A stretch of DNA of 64,000 bases, from the NCBI GenBank assembly GCA_947496355.1, contig CANMCO010000001.1, forward strand, positions 372,001-436,000, written 5' to 3'. Both the position numbers and the translations under genes were made by a program. Source of the DNA: an uncultured Aquimarina sp. (lineage in GTDB: Bacteria > Bacteroidota > Bacteroidia > Flavobacteriales > Flavobacteriaceae). Shown here in pieces: positions 36,401 through 43,746 of the stretch. Numbering within the stretch: the first letter of the stretch is position 1; the number at the start of each line of letters is the position of its first letter. A model generated the notes under the pieces. That model was not told the DNA's origin. It saw nothing but the letters and a program-made list of their open reading frames with translations, and did no database searches.

Positions 36401-36978
36401 GAACGTGTGACCACCAGTCTTTTACTGCTTTCTCTTCCGTTTTTTACATAGCTTACTTTATATCGTTTTTCAAGAATAGGATTAATACCATTAGTAAACT
36501 CTACGGTATGAGTAGCACCGTTTTTTATAAAGGTGTTATTTTCACGATACCATTTGTAGGTACTCCCAGATGGTGCTCCATAGGCCTCTACTGTTATGGT
36601 TCCAAAACCACAAATAGTAGTGTTGCGTACAGATGGTGGCGGAGGTGGTGGTTCTGGAGTGACAATAGATACGCTTAAGCTGGCACTTCCAACATTAGCT
36701 GATGTAAATTCTACCATTCCTGATCCTGGAGAGTTTGACCAGGTTACTTGTACCTGAAATGTTCCTGTAGTGGTATAAGAAATATCACCATCTATTATCC
36801 ACCGAGAATTAAAAGGATTTGTATTGGGGATACTGGGTGTGAATGTATACACATGTGTGCTGCCAGGTGTTACAACAGTATTTCCAGACAAAATTTGCGC
36901 ATTTGCCGAACCTATTGATGTTAATAATAAAACAATGGCTATACTCCAGTTTATTAATATTTGTTTATTATTTTTCAT
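33472..36978 (-). CDS. DUF6443 / YD-repeat shell protein with Ig/PKD-like N-terminus
   Basis: A 1168-residue secreted protein; signal peptide ending ANAQ. Residues about 30-425 carry several Ig/PKD-like beta domains, including a Pro-rich linker. From about 435 comes the DUF6443 region (YVRVYSTQKEGFTSAQSV, LDALGRNLQTVGKQNSPQ). YD repeats then run to about 1135, for example TYDPMNRLKTAYYK and SYDKNGNILHLKR. The protein stops after GFKVLENSNGGNGG and a Gly/Pro/Asn-rich tail, where related full-length proteins continue directly into the RHS core. That missing core is found in each of the six cassettes downstream. It likely forms the shell of a split Rhs complex (inference). Confidence 0.82.
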   Translation of the reverse strand: MKNNKQILINWSIAIVLLLTSIGSANAQILSGNTVVTPGSTHVYTFTPSIPNTNPFNSRWIIDGDISYTTTGTFQVQVTWSNSPGSGMVEFTSANVGSASLSVSIVTPEPPPPPPSVRNTTICGFGTITVEAYGAPSGSTYKWYRENNTFIKNGATHTVEFTNGINPILEKRYKVSYVKNGRESSKRLVVTRSFPVPQVVNAGNDLTMCLNTPRLSLSGIPNGGTWSGNGITNTSSGYKFNPNSAGAGAHTLTYRYTNEYGCSKSDTRKITVQELPIDDVGSNIGLFSDAGLYDLSTTNTNPEIITKSWSGPGVVDNGPMFDPYNANSNNTITYTYSDDNCSNSDSRIIFVHQPPAILSDGDFILSDGNNAVDLTVNNVYPNYTWYKDNSPIPGANLRTYSVTSPGVYSVRIILEGGTSRLTRPVQIFRNNDLMNYVRVYSTQKEGFTSAQSVISAPVDDVRVNTNYLDALGRNLQTVGKQNSPQKKDLVNHTIYDQFGRQHKKYLPYVSNYGSGSYKDIDVQNTSSSPQFQFYQNVNNKVATTSAPWADTKFESSPLNRTIEQGAQGEDWQLGTDHIIRFIYRGNTISDDVAIWKKGPNGLISNQSYSENSLTVNQVKDENGHTQITYTDKLGRKIMDEMEDGEANLARTYYVYDSFGRITNVIPPLTSEAISNTYPKTISQEILDRECYQYAFDYRGRTTVKKLPGADKMTMVYDRWDRLVLSQDGNQRLNNHWSFTKYDRFDRPVLTGVKTITRDQESVQQLVDDFYNDIQTGTQIRYEELGAGFHGYTNRSYPVLTETDEVMSVTYYDTYDFKDDLDQNPYSLIYTFFSEINVKNPLIIAKGQITGTKIKILGKDQYLVNVNFYDEKYRLIQTGSTNHLEGFDRFTTKFDFVGNVIEDHRRHLVFVNNEVKELTIHKEYTYDHQGRELKTYHTINDQDRVLLSENKYNELGQLVEKNLHSTNNGQQFLQSIDYRYNIRGWLKSINNPELAVNPENNDDDNDLFGMELFYNERNVEIENTPSFNRNISAIKWKSAEQNEEQVYNYTYDPMNRLKTAYYKNITAPTKNGLYNVGGQAGISEDTGISYDKNGNILHLKRMGLISDSAGVIDDLYYQYSGNQLISVNDLGDTSIGFKVLENSNGGNGGSDLPDPNQGPPINPGGGNDH

Positions 36979-36988
36979 GTCTAACCGG

Positions 36989-39900
36989 TTAGTTTTGTTT
37001 AAAATTATATTCGTGGTACTGCATAATATTCTTATTTAGGTCTTTAATCGTTGTTAACCTTTCCTGATCGTCATAAGAAAAGTAAGAGGTAATATTATTA
37101 GGATCAGTAATGGATGTAATCCCTACCAATGGATCATGAGTGTATGATGTCATTTGAGCCCCTTTTGGGTATACTCTTATTTCATCTAATCCATTAGCGC
37201 CATTATGAGTTATTTCAGGATTGTATGGCTTTTCTTCCTGGATCTGCCATTTTCCGCTTTTATAAAACCAGTATGTCATGACTAAATCACTTCCTTGTGG
37301 CCTTAGTTCTTGAGGAATGATATAAGATGATCCATTATGATACTTAACACCTGTTCCCCCAGAGCCAAGCACTCCATTTTCCTCAAAACTGGTGTGAAAA
37401 ACCTGACTAGGTTGCGCACCTATTACTTGTGCAACAGGAAGAGTACCTTTATTATTCCAGATATAAGCTATTGACGAACCGTGCGGTTGAGATTGTTGTA
37501 ACAGATTACCAAACTGATTATATTTATCGAATATAAAACGAGGCTCATATACACTATTAGCTATAGTGTAGGGATCTGTAGTAACTAGTATTGGTTCAGC
37601 AATTTTTGCAGTATATATTTGATGCGGTTGGATATGATTCTCAAAAAGATCATATTCTGTTTTTTGGGCAGATAACAAATATAGCTCTCCATCCCCAAGT
37701 TCTTCTAACGTTAATTTTTCTAAAGGAGAACCTATAAGATGCCTGTCTTTCATCTTATCAATTACGGTTGTTGTTCCTCTGGCATAGTCCAATGGGTATT
37801 TGTATTGGGTAATGATTTTCTTTCCCTCACTTTCAGTGGTGGATTCCTGTATGAGCTTTTTATGATAGTAGTCCGGATTAGGTTTTGAATAGTAATCAAG
37901 AGGGTTAGGTTCTATTTTATACGCATACTCCATTAATTTTTTAAAGGGTTGATTATACGTATCTCCAAAATATGTGATTTCTTCCGTTCTGATAAGTTTA
38001 CTAAAACCCAATACAGTATAATATAGTCCCAAAATAAGTCGTTCTGGATCCTTGGGACCTTCTAACTCGGGATTAGCAGAAGGTCTTTTCCATCCTATTT
38101 TTAATCCTCTGTTCCGTTTTTCACGGTACTGATAAGTATGATTGAGTTCATGAACCAGATTGCCCAGATGGTTATAGTCTTCTTGTTTTTTTAGTAATCC
38201 TCTTTTGTAATCGTTACTTACCGCAGGAGGAAAAGGTGTTTTGTCAGATCGAATGTCCTGTATGGTGTAAGGGGAAGAAAAATAATGAATAGATTTCCCG
38301 TTTTCACCCAATTCTCCGCGTACTACAGAGACTTGTCTGTACCCAACTTGGCTTCCCTGGGTAGTCCCCAATGCTGTTCGATTTTGGGCAGATCGAATAA
38401 GTTTTGTATTACACTCTGGGGTGGCATAATCGCAATATATTTGTTCTGTTTGGTGTTTTTTTATAGTTTCTAGTAAAGAACCAGAAGACTTTATTCTTCC
38501 GTCTTCTACCATTCTGTATTCATATTGGATGACTTTATTAGGATTTCCAAATCCGTATGAACGTTCTATCTTTGCTATACGAGAACCTCCACCTACGGCA
38601 ATGACAGGGGCATCTACAGTGTTGGGCACTTTCCAGGTGACGTTCATTGTGATTCTCTCCCATAAGTCGTCAATGGTACCATGAGGAACTCTAGTAGTGG
38701 CCACCAAAGTAAGTTTACCTACGGCCGAATCGGGAATGTTGACCTCAAATTTACTTATAACATATGGAGCTCCGCTATTATCTTTTCCAGGAAAAACGGG
38801 TTGTGAAACAAAAATCTCTGTTCCTTCTTCATCTATTATACTTACTCTTGGATGTTGTCGCACACCGCCAAAATTATTATTGATAAATCGGGTAGTAATT
38901 TCTGCCCTAAGAGGAACCCAGTGTTCAGGAATATCTATACGTTCTTCTTTTCTGTTATTGGATCCGGGGTCAGGTTGAGAATTTGGAACACTGACCGCTT
39001 TGGTTCTTTCGCTCCAATCGGTTTCTGTATCAAAAACTTCGTTATTCTGAATAAAACTATAGTCATGTGGTTCAAAAGTAAATTCATCAATTCCTCCCGT
39101 AGGGTAGATTATCCTTTTAATCATTCCATTGGTTATTTTAGAGGAATTTGGTGAACGGTTTGCTCCAGATAAGGTTTGACCCCTATACTTTGCTTCGGGC
39201 ACAAGAGTTTGTGCATTTCTGCCATTATAGAACCCCCAATGATCCTGTTTATAGGAGTTCGTATGCGGCAATCTTCCTTCATATTCAAATTTGTAGGGAG
39301 GAACTGAGTTATTTGCCGATTTTTTTTGAAGAGATTTTAGGGTTAATCGGTTAATAGAATCATCATCATTATAATAAGACAATTTCCATTGATCTACTTC
39401 CTTGTTGTTGTTGTTTGTTACCCTTATAGCACCCAGAGGATATAGTGGTGAGCTTTCGCTATTCTCAATACCAGGATCTGTACGTTTTCGAGTAGTATCT
39501 TCTACAAAATCTATTGTAGTTTGCCCAGAAGATGTACTAATTTTTCGCAGGTATTTCCCTTTGATTTCCATAGTTATCTCCTGATCACCTTGTGTTGATC
39601 CAGCTTGTAATGAGCCATCTGCATTAAGATTATGTGTTATGGTAGCCATAGCTTTTATGGTAGTCTTTTGCACATAGGGATCATATTCAAAAAAAATATG
39701 ACCTTCTGTATTGGGGTTGTGCATTTCTGTAAGAAACCAACTTTGAGGAATCTCCAAATCATTTAAAGTCGAATTACAAAGATTACTTAGACTAAATGGC
39801 TGCCTATTTATTTGAGTTTCTTGTGTGTTAAAGATGTATTTAACGCCATTAGGCATCGTTAATTCCCAGCCTGATATATAATTCGCTTCTTTTGGTTCTA

Positions 39901-40516
39901 ATCCAACAGGCCTCACTTTTATGTTATGCTCTGAAGAAATAATAATATTACCATGCCAGTCAAATTGAAAACTTCCAGTAAACCCGGAAACATTGAAGTA
40001 AAAGAGGTCTGGCTCTGCATCCCAACAACCATCGGCCAAATTTTTAAACACCTCATATCTTTCTTGCATAGGTGTAGTTTGCCAATATGTTTCAATACAA
40101 TCTTCTGTACTGTCCTCACATTGGGGTTTTAAGAATTCTGCCCGTGCCAAAAAACCTTGTAAGGTACCATTATAGAATTCATCTGGCAATCCCCTAAGAC
40201 TTCGCGTGACGACTCCACCAGCGTTTAGACTCCATCCCATACCTGTTCTGGGAGCTACTGTTTCGACCTTGTGTGCAGAAGCGTGGTGGTTTAACGAGAT
40301 AGGCAATGTTAATCCCCGTTCATTAACAGTATATATAGGAATACTGATATTGGGGGTTCCCGAATATAGGCCTACAGGAATGTCTTCATATTTTGCCAAT
40401 TGTGCTGCCTCTGGAGAGGGTGGTATCACCGTTACTTTAAAAGGTTCTTGTTTCTGTGCAATTGCCAAACAAAAAAATAATTGTAAAGCCACTATGCAAT
40501 AGTTGATTTTTTTCAT
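36989..40516 (-). CDS. Large YD-repeat (Rhs shell) protein, first gene of the operon
   Basis: A 1175-residue protein with signal peptide ending IAQKQ. The N-terminal ~100 residues (VTVIPPSPEAAQLAKYEDIPVGLYSGTPNISIPI) match the start of Bacteroidota RHS/DUF-type secreted YD proteins. The middle is long and beta-rich, and the end holds clear YD repeats (YDPLVGITSITDPN, SYDDQERLTTIKD). It has no core and no tip. The gap to the DUF6443 gene is 10 bases. Most likely one of two shell subunits. Confidence 0.8.
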   Translation of the reverse strand: MKKINYCIVALQLFFCLAIAQKQEPFKVTVIPPSPEAAQLAKYEDIPVGLYSGTPNISIPIYTVNERGLTLPISLNHHASAHKVETVAPRTGMGWSLNAGGVVTRSLRGLPDEFYNGTLQGFLARAEFLKPQCEDSTEDCIETYWQTTPMQERYEVFKNLADGCWDAEPDLFYFNVSGFTGSFQFDWHGNIIISSEHNIKVRPVGLEPKEANYISGWELTMPNGVKYIFNTQETQINRQPFSLSNLCNSTLNDLEIPQSWFLTEMHNPNTEGHIFFEYDPYVQKTTIKAMATITHNLNADGSLQAGSTQGDQEITMEIKGKYLRKISTSSGQTTIDFVEDTTRKRTDPGIENSESSPLYPLGAIRVTNNNNKEVDQWKLSYYNDDDSINRLTLKSLQKKSANNSVPPYKFEYEGRLPHTNSYKQDHWGFYNGRNAQTLVPEAKYRGQTLSGANRSPNSSKITNGMIKRIIYPTGGIDEFTFEPHDYSFIQNNEVFDTETDWSERTKAVSVPNSQPDPGSNNRKEERIDIPEHWVPLRAEITTRFINNNFGGVRQHPRVSIIDEEGTEIFVSQPVFPGKDNSGAPYVISKFEVNIPDSAVGKLTLVATTRVPHGTIDDLWERITMNVTWKVPNTVDAPVIAVGGGSRIAKIERSYGFGNPNKVIQYEYRMVEDGRIKSSGSLLETIKKHQTEQIYCDYATPECNTKLIRSAQNRTALGTTQGSQVGYRQVSVVRGELGENGKSIHYFSSPYTIQDIRSDKTPFPPAVSNDYKRGLLKKQEDYNHLGNLVHELNHTYQYREKRNRGLKIGWKRPSANPELEGPKDPERLILGLYYTVLGFSKLIRTEEITYFGDTYNQPFKKLMEYAYKIEPNPLDYYSKPNPDYYHKKLIQESTTESEGKKIITQYKYPLDYARGTTTVIDKMKDRHLIGSPLEKLTLEELGDGELYLLSAQKTEYDLFENHIQPHQIYTAKIAEPILVTTDPYTIANSVYEPRFIFDKYNQFGNLLQQSQPHGSSIAYIWNNKGTLPVAQVIGAQPSQVFHTSFEENGVLGSGGTGVKYHNGSSYIIPQELRPQGSDLVMTYWFYKSGKWQIQEEKPYNPEITHNGANGLDEIRVYPKGAQMTSYTHDPLVGITSITDPNNITSYFSYDDQERLTTIKDLNKNIMQYHEYNFKQN

Positions 40517-40920
40517 TTGAATAAAATGATATGTATGTTATAAAAATTAGCTTTTAGGATTTAATAATGAATTATCAAACCTTTGAATAGAGTAGTGTCT
40601 AATAAGAAATCAGTGTCCTTGTCTTTTTTTAAAAACAGGGGTATAGAAAAACAGGAAGTAGCATTAATTTGTTTAATTAAAGATTTCATTGTGATCGGTC
40701 GTTTATAGGTTTTAATCCTCAAATTTAAATGGACAACAAAGTATCGAGGTATCGGTTTCTTGAATATTCAAAAAAATGGGACTAGTATATAGGCGTGAAT
40801 GTTTGTTTGCGATTTTCAGAATGAAACATTTTTTTGGGGTAAAATCCCCTTTCTTAGTTTGATCAGTTTTGTTACTTTCGCAACATAATTAAATGGGATA
40901 AATACTAAAAGAGGGAACAA
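40517..40920. other. Divergent intergenic region: Rhs operon promoter side and peroxidase promoter side
   Basis: About 400 AT-rich bases without coding potential. They must hold the promoter of the eight-gene Rhs operon and that of the plus-strand peroxidase gene. I found no exact TTG-N19-TAnnTTTG match for either, only weak ones. No RNA gene or repeat seen. Confidence 0.55.
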
Positions 40921-42264
40921 ATGAGAAAAACAATTACGCTCATATTTATTACAACAGTATTATTTTCTTGTACTAATGATGATAACTACGTACCTATAGT
41001 TTCAGGATTGGATCAGGATTTAAAAGCACTTTTAATGAATACTTCCAATGAAGAAGGACTTTCTTATTTTGTTTTGCCACGTAGTACTGATTATAGAAAC
41101 ATACCACAGGACCCTTTAAACCCAATTACAAAAGAAAAGGTCGAGCTAGGAAAATTATTATTACATGAAACAGCACTTGGCAGAAACCCTAAAATAAGTA
41201 AGATGAAAGCTACGTATTCATGTGCATCTTGTCATCAGGCTGCTGCAGGGTTTAGCTCTGGGCTTAGACAGGGTATAGGAGAATGTGGAGTAGGTTTTGG
41301 AAGTAATGGTAATGGCAGAAGTATCGATCAGAATGTTCCTATAGATTCTGTAGATATACAACCGCTACGTTCACCAACCTTGTTAAATGTTGCTTACCAG
41401 GACGTAATGTTATGGAATGGACAATTTGGAGGTACGGGAACAAATGAAGGTACAGAAGGTAACTGGACAAATATTCAAGAAAACTTTTTGAAACTTCAAG
41501 GTGTCGAAGTACAGGCCTTAAAAGGTCAGGGTGTTCATAGATTATTTATTGATGATGAGTTTGTAAATACATTTGGTTACAAAGAAATGTTTGATGACGC
41601 TTTTAGTGATGTTATTGAAAGTGAAAGATATTCTACGATGAACGCAGCACTTGCTATTGCAGCATACGAAAGAACATTGTTAGCCAATCAATCACCTTGG
41701 CAGCTATGGTTAAAAGGTGATTCTGAAGCAATGAGTGCTGCTGAAAAAAGAGGGGCTATCGCTTTTTTTGGTAATGGAAAATGTTATGAATGCCACACAG
41801 GACCAGCACTAAACGATAAAAGTTTTCACGCTTTTGGGATGGGTGATTTTGATGATTCTGCTACTGCGATAATATTAGATAATCCTGGATTTGAGAATGT
41901 AAAAAAAGGTAGAGGTGGTTTTACTGGAAAACCTGAGGATGATTATAAGTTTAAAACACCAACCCTCTACAATGTAACCGATAATGGTTTTTATGGCCAT
42001 GGGGGAACATTTACATCAATAAAAGATGTAATAGAATATAAAAATAATGGTATTCCCCAATCAACAGATGTGATTATAGAAAACTTAGCAACTCAATTTG
42101 GCACTATTGATCTTACTGATCAGGAAATTGCCGATATGACATTATTTATTGAGAACAGTTTGCGAGACCCTAACCTTACAAGATACGTACCTGAGGTGTT
42201 GAACTCTGGTTTTTGTTTTCCTAATAATGATGAACAATCCCAGAGTGATTTGGGTTGTAATTAA
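40921..42264 (+). CDS. Diheme cytochrome-c peroxidase family lipoprotein
   Basis: A 447-residue lipoprotein; lipobox LFSC followed by TNDDN. It carries two c-heme motifs, CASCH at residues 101-105 and CYECH at 288-292, and the diheme peroxidase hallmarks RSPTLLNVAYQ, GKGCY-like GNGKCYECHTGP and FYGHGGTFTSIKDVIEYKN. It reduces hydrogen peroxide or another oxidant in the periplasm or at the outer surface, using cytochrome c. It is a paralog of the MbnH-like gene but longer, and no MbnP partner is next to it. Transcribed alone. Confidence 0.87.
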   Translation: MRKTITLIFITTVLFSCTNDDNYVPIVSGLDQDLKALLMNTSNEEGLSYFVLPRSTDYRNIPQDPLNPITKEKVELGKLLLHETALGRNPKISKMKATYSCASCHQAAAGFSSGLRQGIGECGVGFGSNGNGRSIDQNVPIDSVDIQPLRSPTLLNVAYQDVMLWNGQFGGTGTNEGTEGNWTNIQENFLKLQGVEVQALKGQGVHRLFIDDEFVNTFGYKEMFDDAFSDVIESERYSTMNAALAIAAYERTLLANQSPWQLWLKGDSEAMSAAEKRGAIAFFGNGKCYECHTGPALNDKSFHAFGMGDFDDSATAIILDNPGFENVKKGRGGFTGKPEDDYKFKTPTLYNVTDNGFYGHGGTFTSIKDVIEYKNNGIPQSTDVIIENLATQFGTIDLTDQEIADMTLFIENSLRDPNLTRYVPEVLNSGFCFPNNDEQSQSDLGCN

Positions 42265-42273
42265 TTTAATAAC

Positions 42274-42657
42274 TTAATTTAAAGTCGCAATCCACCAGGT
42301 ATTGCCAAAGGGGTCTTTAAAACCAGCACCGCGAGAACCATGGTCTTCTTCCATGGGTTCCATTAATGATTTTGCACCAGCATCTATTGCTTCATAGTAT
42401 GTTTGATCGGTGTCTTTTACATACACATACATTGATCCAGGATGCGCAGGATAGTTTTTAGATGCTTCAGCGAGAAGAATTGTGCTATCTCCGATCTTAA
42501 TTTCTGAATGTTGTATTCTTTGATCCGTATCAAGACTACGAATCATTTCTTGGGCATTAAATATTTTTCGAATAAAATCGATAAAATCCTCTGCCTTTTC
42601 GACCACAAGATATGGCATAGCTTGTTGATGTCCGGCAGTAATTTTCATTCGTTGCAT
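42274..42657 (-). CDS. VOC superfamily (glyoxalase/PhnB-like) protein
   Basis: A 127-residue, single-domain VOC protein: MPYLVVEKAEDFIDFIRKIF at the N-terminal half, AGAKSLMEPMEEDHGSRGAGFKDPFGNTWWIAT at the C-terminal half. This is the PhnB/YdhR-like 'KDPFGN.W' type. It probably binds a metal and a small ligand; the substrate is unknown. The ends of this gene and the peroxidase gene face each other 9 bases apart. Confidence 0.85.
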   Translation of the reverse strand: MQRMKITAGHQQAMPYLVVEKAEDFIDFIRKIFNAQEMIRSLDTDQRIQHSEIKIGDSTILLAEASKNYPAHPGSMYVYVKDTDQTYYEAIDAGAKSLMEPMEEDHGSRGAGFKDPFGNTWWIATLN

Positions 42658-43000
42658 AGCGTAAAAAGAGAATTTCTATACTCAACGAAGAAACACCTTG
42701 AAATATTCTATAGACACCTAACAAATTTGGTTAAAAAGAGTCTACAGGTTTCTCTTCAAAACTGGTTCCTAATTATGTAAAGGCCCTGTCAAATTCATGA
42801 TTAATACTGTAGGTGTGATATCCACGAAGGTAAATTTTTGACAATTCCAGATTCAAATCAAAAAAAATTAGGTAATTATGCATTTCGATCAATTTGAGCT
42901 GATTTTGTAATATATTTCATACACTTTTTGTAGGTTCGTAGCACGAGCATAACTACGGTAAACATGACAATAATACTTTGTAAAAGCATTTTTTCATATT
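42658..43000. other. Intergenic region with a possible small peptide
   Basis: About 340 AT-rich bases between the VOC gene and the membrane protein gene. They contain the small frame described at 42876-42989. Otherwise I see nothing coding, no tRNA and no strong hairpin. Confidence 0.5.
42876..42989 (-). CDS. Possible 37-residue single-pass membrane peptide
   Basis: A short frame with ATG at 42989, 11 bases after the stop of the membrane protein gene at 43001. It begins with a hydrophobic segment (QSIIVMFTVVMLVL) followed by a basic tail (RTYKKCMKYITK), the layout of a small membrane protein. There is no clear ribosome binding site and no sequence comparison was possible, so it may be a chance frame. 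Confidence 0.3.
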   Translation of the reverse strand: MLLQSIIVMFTVVMLVLRTYKKCMKYITKSAQIDRNA

Positions 43001-43639
43001 TTAATTATCCAATACGTTTAAAATCATATCGCTATTTGAAATCATTCCGCTCATAAATACAGTTTTAGACACTTCAAGTTGGATATTTGTAAAGGATGTT
43101 TTAGGATACGCCTTGTTGGTCAATCCCTCAGTAAAACTTTCTGGTACTGGATTCTTACTTTCTAGTAAGACTACATTTTCGGGATCTACGGTCTGTATTT
43201 TGTATACTTTGTTCATAGTAACTATTAAATCTCCAGTATCTAGTTTTTGAAGAATAGCTTTCTTTTGTTGATCGTTTTGAGCCATAAATGACTCTTGATA
43301 TGCTTGATTAGTTTTGATTTCAGAATAAAAACCAATAGGAACAGCAAGAAGAACTGTCAGAGCAATAATACCAGAGCTCCAATAACCCCATGTAGGAACT
43401 TTTAGTTCTCTTTTCAGTTCTTCTGCTGTCTTCTTGATTTGCGCACTCCAATGTATTTTTTTTATTTTTTTACCCGTACCAGAACAAACAAGCTGTGTAA
43501 TTTTTTTTGGAAAGAGAAAAAAAGAAACTCTCACATCCCGTCGTAATAATTGTAGGATTACTTCACCAGAAGTGCAATTACTGGTATGTAGCTCGAATTT
43601 TCGCTCTTCTACAATTTGTTCTTTTACTGAGATCCACAT
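43001..43639 (-). CDS. Unknown single-pass membrane protein
   Basis: A 212-residue protein. The first ~85 residues are soluble, mixed alpha-beta and Lys-rich; a transmembrane helix (SGIIALTVLLAVPIGFYSEI) lies near residues 96-118; the remainder is probably periplasmic and includes DTGDLIVTMNKVYKIQTVDPENVV, a small beta-rich unit. I do not recognise a family. The gene stands between the VOC gene and the LRR cluster; a terminator downstream of the LRR gene separates the two. Confidence 0.6.
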   Translation of the reverse strand: MWISVKEQIVEERKFELHTSNCTSGEVILQLLRRDVRVSFFLFPKKITQLVCSGTGKKIKKIHWSAQIKKTAEELKRELKVPTWGYWSSGIIALTVLLAVPIGFYSEIKTNQAYQESFMAQNDQQKKAILQKLDTGDLIVTMNKVYKIQTVDPENVVLLESKNPVPESFTEGLTNKAYPKTSFTNIQLEVSKTVFMSGMISNSDMILNVLDN

Positions 43640-43664
43640 GGTGTATAAATTTATGGTTTGGTGT

Positions 43665-43714
43665 AAAAAAACTCAGATTAATCTTGTTCATAAAAAAATC
43701 AATCTGAGTTTTTT
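43665..43714 (-). terminator. Intrinsic terminator after the first LRR-type gene
   Basis: A 14-bp stem (about 43666-43679 with 43701-43714) with a 21-base loop and T-rich ends, about 35 bases past the stop of the gene at 43747. The long loop makes it somewhat atypical. Confidence 0.65.
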
Positions 43715-43746
43715 GAATTATACTTTGAAAGTCAAAAACACAAACA

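Noticed and set aside
24980..40516. Type VI secretion-linked Rhs locus
   Set aside because: No VgrG, PAAR, Hcp or Tss gene is present, and every protein has a Sec signal peptide.
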